A stretch of 64,000 bases of DNA, taken from NCBI GenBank assembly GCA_951802425.1, contig OX637796.1, positions 1,984,001 through 2,048,000 on the forward strand, in the 5' to 3' direction. The notes beneath the pieces are model-generated. The model saw nothing but the letters and a program-made list of their open reading frames with translations, was not told the origin of the DNA and ran no database searches. Within the stretch, counting starts at the first letter, position 1; each line of letters begins with the position of its first letter. Origin of the DNA: Clavaria fumosa (lineage: Eukaryota > Basidiomycota > Agaricomycetes > Agaricales > Clavariaceae). Shown piece by piece: positions 45,594 to 56,655 of this stretch. The translations under genes were made by a program, and so were the position numbers.

Positions 45594-46736
45594 TATATGA
45601 TGCATTACAACCAGCCAACAGCATCTAGGCGCAGTTGTTCGGAGATGTGCCACACCACGGATCAATACTCGTTAGTGCCTTTGCAGATCCACCTGCGGTC
45701 CGGTAGCTATCGTGCGGTGCACCGCTGAATCAGCTATGTTTGCTATTGAATGCATGTCGTTTGCGGCATCATAGTGGCTTCACTCAGGAGTTCTGTGAAG
45801 GATGCCATCACAGATTAAAGTCACTTCTCCCACACGAAAATGCTTCGGTGACAGCGAGTGAGAAAAGCGAATGATATATGGGGAGAAAAGGTGGGACACC
45901 GAGTCGGACAGAAGCTAGGTCTGATACGGCTTGAATATGGTGGGCATGAGCATGTATGGCAGACCACAACTAAAGCACTGCACAACCGTAGCATCATTGA
46001 TAAAATGTCGCGCAGTGCTTAGGCGGTGAAGGCCCGATTAGCGGATCCATACCACGGACAATGGGCCGCAGGTGCCTATCTGTCAGCCAGGAACAATGAA
46101 GCGGAATGCCCATCAATGACGACAGCTATGAGTCCGACCTTTGGAGCCAGGGTAATCGCGCAAGTGTTTCTCCATCCAAGAAAAAAAAATCTTTACTTAG
46201 CATTTGTGCACACGAAATGCCAAGTTAGACGACAGCGGCACGCTATCAAGCCCATAAAGGATGCGATTCTCCAGACGGCATTATGCGAAGATCATCTGCC
46301 TAACGAAATATTAGGAAAGGCCCCGTAATCGGAAGGACGACCATATGGCCAATTAGAAGAGCCAGGCACCCTAGTTTGGGCGCCAGGACATATCCGTAGT
46401 TCTTTATCTCGGATCAAAGGCACAGGCAAAGCTGCGCGTCCCAGAGTGATTACTTTCATAGTTGCCTGAGGTGTTCAACGTTCATCGATCAAACATTGTG
46501 CGAACCATTGAGCGGTGTTAGCTGTAATGGTGTGAGCAGAAGAAGGTGCTGTATTGTAACCCTGACCTTAAATTCGTTTTTAACGTTAAGGTACCTGAAG
46601 CCTGAAGGTTAAGGTTATCTGTGCACGACTGCCACAGGTCCAAGGGAAGGCGACCACGTTCCTTTCGAGCGCCACTCACTCACTCACTCTCCACCTTTCC
46701 GTCAGTCGAAAGGCTCCAACGCACTTCCCGCTCGCG
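45594..46736. other. Intergenic, 1.14 kb
   Basis: No supported gene. A 100-codon open frame at 46026-46328 lacks an ATG and any family resemblance. A pair of inverted short repeats (ccttaaa / gttaagg) lies near 46567-46615, just before the next gene. Confidence 0.45.
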
Positions 46737-47456
46737 ATGCGCATCCTCATTCTCGGCGGCACAGGCGCCATCGGCATACTCCTTATCCGCGACGCGCTCG
46801 CGCACGGGCACACCGTCACCGTGTACGCGCGCTCGCCCGACAAACTGCCCGAGGACATCCGGCACGAGACGGCGGTCGTCATCATCCGCGGGGAGCTGCA
46901 CGACGAGGAGCAGCTCTCCAAGGCGGTGGAGGGCGTCGACGCGGTGCTCTCTGCGCTCGGCCCCGCCGTATCCAGGGGCCCGTTGTACCCGCGCGGCGCC
47001 CCGATCGCGAAGGCGTACGCGCGCATCATCGCTATTATGCGCCAGCACGCCGTGAAGCGTCTCATCGTGCTTGGGACCACTAGCATCAAGGATCCGAATG
47101 ACAAGTTTAGCGTGCGTCTCCTTGTGTGCATTTACTACCGCCCTCTTGGTGTGGACTTTTTTTTTGGTTATTAGGCTGCGTTTTGGGCCATAATCTCAGG
47201 CGTCGCCTTGCTCGCCTATACCGCGTATTGCGAATTCGTAGCAATTGGAGAGACCATTAGAGCGAGCGAGCTAGACTGGACCATCGTCAGGGTGCCAGTA
47301 TTGACCTCTCACGACAACAAGGAAGTCATCGCGGGATACGTGGGCGATGGCAAGACAAAAACCACATTGACGAGGGCGGGATTCTCCTCGTTTACTGTCA
47401 AAGAGCTCGAGAAAAATGAATGGACCAAAAAAGCCCCCCTCATCTCCTCGCCGTGA
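46737..47456 (+). CDS. NAD(P)-binding Rossmann protein, NmrA/atypical SDR family
   Basis: Two exons (46737-47111 and 47175-47456) give 218 residues. The N-terminal Rossmann signature is 'ILILGGTGAIGILLIRDAL' (GxxGxxG, residues ~6-13), then 'AVEGVDAVLSALGP' and 'VKRLIVLGTTSIKDP'. The C-terminal half has 'ELDWTIVRVPVLTSH', as in NAD(P)H-binding biliverdin-reductase-B-like and NmrA-like proteins. The size matches the short flavin/biliverdin reductase-like group rather than full NmrA regulators. A hydrophobic stretch 'AAFWAIISGVALLAYTAY' replaces the usual active-site region. Substrate unknown; it could be a reductase or a redox-sensing regulator. Confidence 0.85.
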
Positions 47457-47598
47457 CTCGACATGTTCTGCACACTTTCTGCACACTTCATGAGTGGAAG
47501 TATGTATCCATTTTGTTCGCTATGTCAATGTTCTTTCCCTGGTTTGCGCATCAGTGCATATGGCTCCGGTTGTAGAATACTTGGTGTTCCCGGATAAA

Positions 47599-48674
47599 TC
47601 ATAAGTCGGCATGTTTCAATAAATTCTCCCATTCGAATTCCTCCGGCTGCTCATGAAACTTCCTCAGCAGCCCCTGCGCCTCGAGTTGTTCGTCACCCGA
47701 CGCATCCCAGAGATAGAATCTCTGCACCGCCAGAGTCAAAGTACGCGCATCAGTCTGTTTGAGCAGACTTCCGCCACTCAACCCTGGAGTGACGCTACCT
47801 CGGAGCAACACGATTCCGTGAGAATGGGCGAAGTCGGTATAATTGGTGATCACGAGGTAGGGAGTGGCAAAGGACGCGCGCATTTTGTATTCCTGCAGCG
47901 GCGTGAAGAAGATCGTGGAGGTCTCTTGGGCGGGGCCAGAGATTGGGTCGCCTGAAGTCCGCGGAGATGGTGGTCCGTGGAAAGCCCACTGCAAGAAATA
48001 AAACTCATACGCCTTCTCTTTGCTGCCGCTGGTGGATTCTCCACGGGCAAGCGGGACGACGAAGCTGGGATATTTCCGCGCGGTCTCAATCATGCGTGTG
48101 TACATATCCATCGGGATAGTTGCGCAGATGTGGGATCCCTCTGTTTTTGTCGTATGATACGCTGTCCACAGCGCCGAGATCTGTTCGGAAGTATGGGGAC
48201 TGGAAAGAATGCGGTCGACGTTGAGGATGGATGAGAGAGGCTGGAGCGAGTCAGAAAAATAGGTTGGCGCGGTCAACGAAGATAGCTCACCTTGGCCAAC
48301 GAGCCATTTCTGCGTTCACAGTCGCCAAACTTTTTCTTCGAGCCGTCTGACGAGTGTATCGACGCCGGCGACGCGTCTTTCCGCGAGTTCGCGAGGAGCT
48401 GGTCCCTCTGCCGCTGCCTCTCTCTCTCCTGCGCTCTTTTCGCCCTTGCTTTGAGCTCACAGACGCTCAGACGCTCTCTGCGCGCGCCTGTGAGAATTAT
48501 AACAGGCCAAAAGTTGCAGGATAGAAAGTGCTCTCACTCCGCGGCACGTTGGCGTAACTTGTCAGCGTACTTGGCCTCGCACCCTGAACCCGATGAGTAC
48601 CAGCAACGCCAAAACGGGTTACGGGATGGCACAAAGGCCAGCGGTTGAAGCCAGTGACGAGGGATGACGGACAT
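47599..48674 (-). CDS. ATP11: Atp11, assembly chaperone of the mitochondrial F1-ATPase
   Basis: Binds free F1 beta subunits until they pair with alpha. Three exons on the minus strand; start at 48674 (MSVIPRHWLQPLAFVPSRNP), with a plausible mitochondrial presequence rich in Arg/Trp/Ser. Then 'YADKLRQRAAEERLSVCELK' joins across the first intron to an Arg/Gln/Glu-rich helix. The ATP11 domain starts at 'KPLSSILNVDRILSSPHTSE' and includes 'ISALWTAYH', 'YPSFVVPLARG', 'EFYFLQWAFHGPP', 'STIFFTPLQEYKMR', and the closing 'LVITNYTDFAHSHGIVLLRG' with 'LTLAVQRFYLWD'. Length and blocks match the family throughout. It is divergent from the F-box gene. Confidence 0.93.
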
Positions 48675-49120
48675 GGGTAGTGGCGCTGCTGATATAAGCA
48701 TCATGCAGAAAACTCCCCAATAGCGCCTACATTTTGCAATGCCATCAAGGGGGCCAACCAAGATGCTCTTGTCTTCAAAACCTACTCAGAGCCACAGTGA
48801 TATTCAAAAGTGGTTGTAATCATTAGAAGAGGTGACTTCCTAATAATGTCTTGTACGCTGATGTATAATCCCAATTGGAAATCGAGCATCTAATTCATTG
48901 TCATTGTCATTTTTGTCGTTGTGAATAGCCAGAACAGAGCCTACTACACTCTGACTGTGCTGTTTTCTATCTGTGGTCAACGACAACAGAAGAGATCCAT
49001 AACTGCGTTTCTCTAGTCTCGCAACCCGAAGGCTGTTGTGATGCCCGAGCCACATCGTAGGTGTGTAATATTCCTCCTCGCCTCGGCCGCATTGCACGCA
49101 ACCTCTCTGTAGCCACCACC
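48675..49120. other. Divergent intergenic region, 446 bp (ATP11 / F-box gene)
   Basis: The shared upstream region of two divergent genes. Moderately AT-rich at 48820-48980, with no gene seen. Confidence 0.5.
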
Positions 49121-50888
49121 ATGGACCCCCCGCTCGGTACCCTCGACTCGTTTCCGATAGAGATAACTCAACGTGTTCTGACGTTTGCCCACCCTTTCGA
49201 CGTCGCCGCTTTCTCAAAGGCGTGCCGCAGGGCATACGCTATCGTCTACGGATCTAATAGCGACCAGTACATCTGGCGCCAGCTCTTCCTCTTGTACCCC
49301 TTTGACGATCCCCGCAAATCTCTCAATGTTGGCGACACCAACGCATCCGCTAAACCATTCGGCTGGGCCGCCGAGCTCCAGGCCCGCGTAAGAGCCGAGG
49401 CGGTCCTCAAGGCGGGGCGCAAGCAACCGTTAGAGCGGGTAGACGCGCTGCAAGTCCTGCTTTCCGCAATCAAGACCGCTTTGCCTGCCGCTATTGACGG
49501 TAGTGATTCGGAGGCCCAGAAGCCGTCGGCCAACCTTGGCTGGGTAGAGGGGATCCTGTGCGAGTCCAAGTTTCTCGAGTCCGAAAGCCTCCGCTCCGAG
49601 ATCAGCCTCCGGGCGAAGCTGCTCTCTTATCTCGCTCTTTCTCTCGATAACGGCAAGGACGACCGGACCCTCTCGCGAATCAAGCAGCGTCGCCTGAAAA
49701 GCCGCTGTTTCTTGTACGATCTACGCAATTATCGCAGGGACAACAAGTGGGGGCCGTACAAGTCAGAGGGGGGAATCAACTGGGTCCACGTCGAATCTAT
49801 TATCAACGTGGTGTCGCTGAACATCATGGATCTGCCCCCGCTCTGGACCGAGACTCGACCTCCAACAGGTTTGGAAGCAACCAGGGCGTATTCTGCTCCC
49901 GGAAGCAGGAATCGGAGGCCGGAGGATTGGGCTGGTGTAGAGGGTACATGGCGACGCTATATTTGCTTTTTGGATTATAGGTACCTCTGCTGCTCTCGCC
50001 CCTCGTGAGCCCAGCTCATCACATTAACGTAGGGACCTCTTTGGTCAGTCTACTCGGGTTTGACTTTGCACAATCCACACTGACGACGACCTATCGACCA
50101 TATGACAGAGTACAACGTCTGATACCATCTTTTTCTTACCCCAATTCCGCACCGCTAACAAAACTTGTTCCTCCTCCTGGACACAGTTTACGACCGGGTG
50201 GAACCGGCATTCTTTCTTCGAGGACAGCCTTTTCCAAGAGGCGACCCGCCTCATCGAGCTTTCCCTCAAGGCCATCCCCGAAGAATTGGTTCACCCGTCT
50301 ATCCGCCTCCGTCGGCCCCTGGGTGTCACGCTCGATGAGACGTACCCGCCGATTTACTTTTCTGGCCAGCAGCGCGGCTCGCACGGAAACGAGGCCACCA
50401 TCTACGGCTCCGTGCGGATGGGCGAAGATACTGTCGTTAAGTGGCAGTTTGTCAGTTTTCCTGGTTTCTTGATTCTGGCGCCACCTTCTAACGAGCTATT
50501 CCATCTAAATTTCCTACCCAAGCTGACGATATACGGAGGGCAATCTGAATGGAGGTATGTGATTGAAATCCCTCACCGAGATTTTAGAAAAGGCCAATGA
50601 TTGCCCGCAATAGTTCTGAAGGTATACAAATTGGCAACGTAGCCAGCGCGACGGGCGTTGTAGGTGTCTGGACAGGCGAGCGACACGAGCCAGGTCTGAG
50701 CTTTGTTCCTCTGATTCAATGGTTGTTGACTAACGAACTTCTATAGGTGATCCCGTCGGTGGGTGTCCATTCGGTGTCGTATGGGCCCGTGGCGGTCGTT
50801 CTGACTGCCTCCCGCAGGACCATATTGGCTGTGGAAAGTTGCAAGTGATGGGCCGTCTCAAGCTGCCGAGAACCGGACCGCTAGTTGA
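49121..50888 (+). CDS. F-box protein, probable SCF substrate receptor
   Basis: Probable adaptor that brings substrates to the Skp1-Cul1 ubiquitin ligase. The first exon, from 49121, opens MDPPLGTLDSFPIEITQRVL. The F-box (residues ~9-50) reads 'FPIEITQRVLTFAHPFDVAAFSKACR' and is followed by 'YIWRQLFLLYPFDDPR'. The remainder is a family-specific region: helices near 'LLSAIKTALPAAID', '[22 protein letters not shown]', and a late beta-rich part 'PPIYFSGQQRGSHGNEATIYGSVRM', 'SSEGIQIGNVASATGVVGVWTG', ending 'GPYWLWKVAS'. About six introns. The piece between 49980 and 50190 is uncertain: 'LDYRDLFG' is followed by an intron whose exact donor I could not fix. Similar proteins are common and diverse in mushrooms; the substrate is unknown. 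Confidence 0.83.
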
Positions 50889-51055
50889 CAAATACTACCG
50901 TGCTCGCAATGCCTTGGCTTCTCTTCTACCGGGTGCTAGTAATCATCTCACATGCTGTCGAGACGCATCTGGAAAGATCTTGAACGACGACGGAAATATT
51001 TTTACATCGGGCTGGACGCTTAGCCAGCGGAGTGCTACTTTAACTGGTGCCTTTC

Positions 51056-52171
51056 TTACGCCAAAGTGTTCTCGAAGAACGTGACGAGTCTCTTGTATAC
51101 GTCGGCAAATCTTGAGAGGCGTATCAGGTGTCTGGCTTCTGGAATCATCTGGAACCACATACTCCCTCTTATTATCCTCGTTGCTATGATCGGCGCGAGC
51201 TGCGGCCCATCCGTGGAACCTGATTGTTGGAGGAGGATTAATTCATCGGCTGGGGATACAATATAGCGGCAACAATACATGTTTTCGTAGTGCTTTGAAT
51301 CGTTTTTGGGCGCAAAAGGCTTCTTGGAGATGACATCGACTATTTTGCGATACTGGTGGACGTTGAGCTATATAAAAAAACATACTGGTCAAGGGTAGCA
51401 TCACAGCACCTCGGCGATAGGCTCGTCGTTAGAGATGTATGTCGCGAGGGGCACGGTGAGTTTCTCGGCATCCTCAACAGAAAGTGCCCTTGTTGAACAT
51501 GTGCGATGTCAACCCACGTGAAATGATAATAATTCATCATTCATCTTACGCAGGGTGAACCATGGCCGCGGCGTCCAAGGGCGTACCCTCACCGGCAGTT
51601 ACGATGACGATTTTGGCACCTGCGTCGCTGAGGTCAACGACATTTCGGGCGAGCAGAGCCAGAGCCAGTGCTACGCACCCCAGCAGAACCCGTAGGCCCC
51701 CACCTTCTTCGCGCCGTCGCGCTTCAACGTCTGCGCAAACTTGGTGAGCTTGCGGACCATCTCATCTTTGTTGGCGGTAGTCCCGAAGAAGGTATTGAAA
51801 TCTGCCCTGTCTTGATCTGTTTTGGGAGGATGCTTTGCCGTAGGGAAGGGTGGGTGGGGCTCGAAGAAGTCTGGCATGTAGACCTTGGTTTTGAGGGCAG
51901 TAGCGATCATGTCTGCTCCCTGCTGAGTTTGCGGGAAAAACCTGATGTGTTTCGAGTCAATAGGCGAGTCTAGGGCACTGAAAGGTTGTATATCCAGTCA
52001 CCCAAAGATATCGTATACAGCGATCAAGCTGTTATCGCTGGTCTGTGGGCCTGTCACGTAGACTTTCTTAAAGTCCCCATAGGAAACGTAGGACCCCTTA
52101 GGATTGTAATCGGACTGAACAGTTGGGATGCTGCAGCAAGCCTTGCTGGTGTGTTGAACGGTGGTGGACAT
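51056..52171 (-). CDS. Dienelactone hydrolase family protein
   Basis: An alpha/beta hydrolase of the dienelactone hydrolase/carboxymethylenebutenolidase family; fungal members act on lactones or are housekeeping esterases of unknown substrate. About six exons on the minus strand. The start is at MSTTVQHTSKACCSIPTVQ (52171); an upstream in-frame ATG at 52225 would add an Arg/Ser/His-rich 18-residue leader that could be a mitochondrial presequence. Blocks: 'NPKGSYVSYGDFKKVYVTG', 'SLIAVYDIFGFS', 'KVYMPDFFEPHPPFP', the nucleophile elbow 'VGAYGFCWG' (Cys nucleophile), 'VHPALLSVEDAEKLTVPLA', and the catalytic-His segment 'MFHGWAAARADHSNEDNKRE', ending 'VYKRLVTFFENTLA'. Triad Cys and His are present. 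It is convergent with the F-box gene (167 bp between stops). Confidence 0.88.
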
Positions 52172-52603
52172 CCTGGAGCGGCTGGACTGGCTGAGGTGGT
52201 GCAGAACGGAACGCAACCGATGCATCGCACGTCATTTCCCCTGATGGCAATCACTAAGCAGGATATGTCATATCTAATTGAGCTAGTGGTGAGTTCAGTA
52301 CTAACGTTCAACCGAACTGGGGTTCGAACTGTCTCTATTTCTTCTGGGTGGTGTGTTAGCCCTGGTATGTTCCTCGCTTGACCTTGTGATTGAAGACCCG
52401 CAGTTTGGAGGTTTAGCATATTCAACTAGGACTGAGTTTTTGGTTGGCGCAAGTCCCTCAGACCTTGGAACAATTCATCTCAGTCTCTACCATGCAGTGA
52501 CTGGTATCATCTTCACACGATATTCTCAAAAACAGCCCAGTTCAAGGCTCAGTTCAAGGTCATTCTATTCCCTTGTCACATGGTCAAAACGACATCTCTC
52601 AAT
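52172..52603. other. Intergenic, 432 bp
   Basis: The upstream region of the dienelactone hydrolase and 3' side of MRF1. A ggttcgaact box at 52320 resembles a Pol III B box, but no A box or tRNA cloverleaf fits around it. Confidence 0.5.
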
Positions 52604-54184
52604 TTAAGGCAGATCTTCTTCCATCTTGGTCAACCTCTCCTCCAATGCACACTCGTCATGCTTGCGTTTAAGAGTTTCGATGATACGCTGTAACCATTCA
52701 CCTTCCATCATCAGGGCTAGATTGTTGACAGTCAATCCAACTCGGTGGTCGGTCACACGATCCTGCAATCAGGAATGGTGATGAACAGCGCCTCTTTGAC
52801 AACGATACGCAAGGTTTGACAGTTTCTCTTACCTGAGCATAATTGTACGTTCGTATTTTCATGCTGCGGTCTGCCGTATCAACGAGCTTGCGACGAGCAG
52901 ACCGTCTTGCCTCCATATCCTCCCTCACCTTCAAATCCATTAGTCGTGCAGCAAGGATTTGAAATGCCCGACGCTTATTCTGGGAACAGGCAGACCATGT
53001 TGCATAATCAGAATCATATAGAACGGCTAACCAGTTTGGCATGAAATACCTGGTGTTGGCTGCGCTCGTCTTGCATTGAAACCGTGATTCCCGTCGGTAT
53101 GTGGGTCAGCCGGACGGCTGATTCCGTGGTGTTGACGTGCTGGTCCGGCATGCTTGCTGAGATGTAAAATCTTTTCCTAATTTTCGGCTAACTTACCTGC
53201 CCGCCAGCCCCTCGTGCTCGCATCGTCTCTAGCTTGATATCATCCATAGAGAAAAGGCTGTTATTGCGCTGAGGGTCCAAATCCTCACACAAGGGCATGG
53301 CCTGGAGCGAGTGTAAGAATGTGTGAAAGCTGGGATCGGACATTGAAGAGACCCACCAGCACAACTACAGTGCTTGTATGTACGCGGCCACTTGCTTCCG
53401 TAGTCGGAACCCTTTGTACTCTGTGAATGCCTGTCTCCCATCTCAAGTAGTCGTAAGACCCATTGCCCTTGACTTCGACGATCGTATCTTTGATCCCACC
53501 AGTCTCTAAGAGATGGCTAGAGACAATTTGTGAACTCCATCCCATGCGATTCGCGAAGCGGAGGTACATTCTCATCAGGTCGGCCACAAAGAGCGATGAC
53601 TCAGAGCCACCAACACCGGATCTTAACTCAATCAAGGCAGATAAACTAACGGTGGTGGACGGTGGGACAAGCAGAGATGGTATGACGACTTCGAGCTGGA
53701 ATGATAATTTGGATATGAGTGAGGTGCATTCCTGGAATGCGAGATCGCGCATGGAAGTATCTGAGTCGCTTAGAAGCAGCATGGTGTCTTGTAGTAGCTA
53801 CTACATCAATAGGACTTAATAATTGCCCGTTGAACTTTGAGATATTTAAGATGCTTACTTGACGAGCGACTCTCCATTCGTCCCACGCATGCTGAAGAGG
53901 TTCTAGGTCTTTCAATATTCTCTTCTGGTGGTCCAGAATAGTTGAACCACCATCGGATAGCTGCAGAACGGCAAACGAATGGGTAAATATGAATACTTGT
54001 GGTGAATGCAAAAACTCGCCTGGGTGAGGATCTTTGACCTTGTGTCTACTTGCGCCTTGACGGCGCGCAGGACGCGCGCACCCTGTTTCTCCAATTGTTT
54101 TATAGAAACGTGAATTGACGAAGGGTTTGGAATTGAGTGGGTAAGGTATCGGGACTGGTGCAACCATATTCGAGCACGGTGCAT
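52604..54184 (-). CDS. MRF1: Mitochondrial peptide chain release factor 1
   Basis: Reads UAA/UAG on mitochondrial ribosomes and hydrolyses peptidyl-tRNA. Seven exons on the minus strand. The N-terminal domain begins [17 protein letters not shown], with an Arg-rich, acid-free mitochondrial presequence, then '[20 protein letters not shown]'. The PCRF domain holds '[20 protein letters not shown]' and '[20 protein letters not shown]', followed by '[20 protein letters not shown]'. The catalytic GGQ is in '[19 protein letters not shown]' and falls exactly at an exon end. The class I stop-codon segment is near '[10 protein letters not shown]'. The C-terminus is helical ('[18 protein letters not shown]', '[18 protein letters not shown]'). 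The first intron, 53961-54019, has a GC donor (CAG/GCGAGT). Confidence 0.94.
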
Positions 54185-54494
54185 ATCGGTGTAGATGGAA
54201 TGTCACTGACATGTGACGTAGGTTTTTTTTTGAAATCAGCATTTTTTATACCGCAACAGACAAAGACACGGTTGTACGTAAAGGTACGCGTGTTTTAGGT
54301 GAGTATTTGTGGGGTGAGGATGTATAATTGTGGGTGTGATTGCTGTAGTCTAGTGTGGGCCAGTGTGAAGCCATGTCCGATAGGTCTAGGCCAGGTAGTT
54401 CTGGTGGAGCTCATGGTTTCCGTTGGGACCACCCAGTGGTAAACGAGTAAAAAAATTGCGTTATTAGCGACAATTTCTCGCTTGAAACACACCA
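54185..54494. other. Divergent intergenic region, 310 bp (MRF1 / LAS1)
   Basis: The shared promoter region of two divergent genes. Contains a T9 run near 54223; no gene. Confidence 0.5.
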
Positions 54495-56385
54495 ATGAGA
54501 CTTCCTCGCCGGGTACCGTGGTCATCCATATCCGAGCTCGATCAGGTCTGCTCTTGGATTTACGCCAATGAAGACGACTTGGACGCCCAGAACCTCGCCT
54601 TGAACCGAGTGAGTTTTTACCCGCCATAACTGCCTGCTCACGCTGAGATGGGGCCCTTTCAGTTGGCAGCTTGGAGAGCCTCGACGTCTCTGCCACTCGC
54701 CCTAGAAGCCACTCAGAACCTGCTGGCCATCATCCTCCAGGACAAATCAAACCAGGGCACCACATCCTCCTCTTTGTCGTTGCGATTGGGCTATGCTGCC
54801 GCCGTCATCCGCTTTGTGAATGGTCTAGTTGACCCTCTGCAGTTCGGGGCTTATGCACGCGCGATCGCGTCCATTGCCGCCCAGCTGGGGCTGCCTTCTT
54901 GGCTAGTGGAACTACGTCATGCGGCGACCCATGATGATCTCCCAAGCCTCGAGTTGCTCCGTGAAGCCGCCAATGAGGTGCGTAATATATATATATATAT
55001 ATTGGCTGTGACTCTCTTGGCTGTGACGAAAGGCTGAATTCCCCTTCTCATTTGCAGTCCATGCGGTGGCTCTTTTCCAACTATTTTTTACCAATGATTA
55101 ACCCATCTGTTACGCCGCCTTCACGATCAACTCTGCGCCCATTGGCACCGCTATTGGAGCAGTACAAAACATTGCTTAAAATAACGACGCGAGACGCGTC
55201 TCTGAAGGCGCGGCACCAGCCCCAGGTAACCGTTGTTGTGCGGGACATCGAGCGGTGGATTGCAGAGGCACAAGTGGCCGCGTCCGGTGCCGTCGCGAGG
55301 TTTGGCTGGGGCGTCGACGTGGATCAAGAAGATCCCGATTCCAAAGAGAAATGGGCCCTCAACCGTCTCTGCGACGCGTTGCTGGAGAAGGGCGCCCTGG
55401 TTCCGCTCTCCGGAAAGTGCGTGATGAAATCCATCAGCGCCGTTTTCGCCGCAGCCATCAATTAAAATTTCCGTTCCCCACACAGAAAACGAGTTTTCCC
55501 AACCGATCGCTTCTTCCCGCCGGGTTTCTCCATTGCACTTTGGGAGCCCCTGCTGCGCCAGCTGCAAATTCATCATCCGCTGTTTCCGGGCGTCCTGATC
55601 AACTGCATAATCGCCCGCCTTACGGACCCTGAGCCGGCTCGCGTCGACCCCAGCAGCGGCGACGGCGAGAGTGAACCGCCCGCTGGCGTGCTCTCCTCTG
55701 TCCTTCCTCCACCTCCGGAGGACCTACACGACGCCACGTACGATGCGTGCCTCGCCCGCTGGGCGATGTGGGCCGTTCATACTTGGGACAATGCTCCTGA
55801 TCGGCGCAGTGACGTGAATCTCGGCCGCACTGCCGTCGCGGCCCTAGTCACTGCCCTGGGGCCCGAACTGGCGATGACTCAAACCCCAGCGGCGAACACA
55901 GCGTACGTTTGTTCCGACTTCTTTCGGGTGTTATCTATTTGCGTGATATATTTACCTCTTTCGTCACTTCAGCGCGGGTTCCTTGCTGCGGGCTCTTACG
56001 GCGAGGGATCCAAATTTGGACGCCTCCATTTCATCCCTTACTTCGGATTTGACAGCGTTGTCTCCTCCGTCGCTGCCATGCGTACGCGCCCCTTTTTTGA
56101 GAATTGTACTTTGCGCCGATCTTTGCCCCTCCTCTGATCTCATAGATATGGAAACCAGATGACATAGTTCTCATGGACCAGCGCTGGAACTCCATGGTTG
56201 CCAGCGCCGCTCAAAAGGCGGATTCCGGCATGTCGAACACGCGCGATGGCAACACGCTTGAATCGGACAATTGGAGCGAACCTGAGGTGACCGAGAATCC
56301 GCCAGCTGGGTGGGTCCGTTTGACGACCGAGTCGGTTTGGAAGGCTTGCCCAATAGGAATGTTAGCATCCAGTTTAAGAACATGA
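54495..56385 (+). CDS. LAS1: Las1, ITS2 pre-rRNA endonuclease
   Basis: HEPN nuclease that with Grc3 cuts ITS2 at site C2 during 60S ribosome maturation. About six exons. The first exon starts MRLPRRVPWSSISELDQVCS. The HEPN domain fills residues ~1-150: 'RRVPWSSISELDQVCSWIY', 'AAWRASTSLPLALEATQNLL', 'LRLGYAAAVIRFVNGLVDPL', and the catalytic RxxxxH motif in 'WLVELRHAATHDDLPSLE', then 'EAANESMRWLFSNYF'. The C-terminal region is Ala/Leu-rich and poorly conserved ('WAMWAVHTWDNAPDR', 'LGRTAVAALVTALG') and ends after the 'WVRLTTESVWKACPIGML' tail typical of Las1. One intron carries a (TA)9-10 microsatellite at about 54986-55003. Some 3' exon borders are approximate. Confidence 0.9.
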
Positions 56386-56655
56386 CAATGTATACCGAGA
56401 AAAAGGTGATGAAAATAGCGCCTTCGCATAACTCCCCATTATCTAGACTGTTCAATAACACTCGTACTTGGAAAGACATGTAAGTACACCATAGTATGTA
56501 GAAAGAGAGAGACACAAAGAACGGAATGAATTGGGCACACTGAACAGTATCCCATCGGTCGACCAAAGCACCATGTATTCAAAGAAGCAGAAAAAATCGT
56601 AGATCCTCGGATTCTCCTCGTACTCTTCGCCGCGTGCGACGTTTCTCCTGAAGCA

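Noticed and set aside
46026..46328. 100-codon plus-strand frame before the NAD(P)-binding gene
   Set aside because: No ATG start, no recognisable domain, no splice partners.
52318..52330. ggttcgaact box as a tRNA B box
   Set aside because: No A box or cloverleaf in the expected distance.
56171..56566. Hydrophobic minus-strand frame resembling a membrane protein
   Set aside because: No ATG, overlaps the LAS1 last exon in antisense, no family resemblance; hydrophobicity comes from T-rich sequence.
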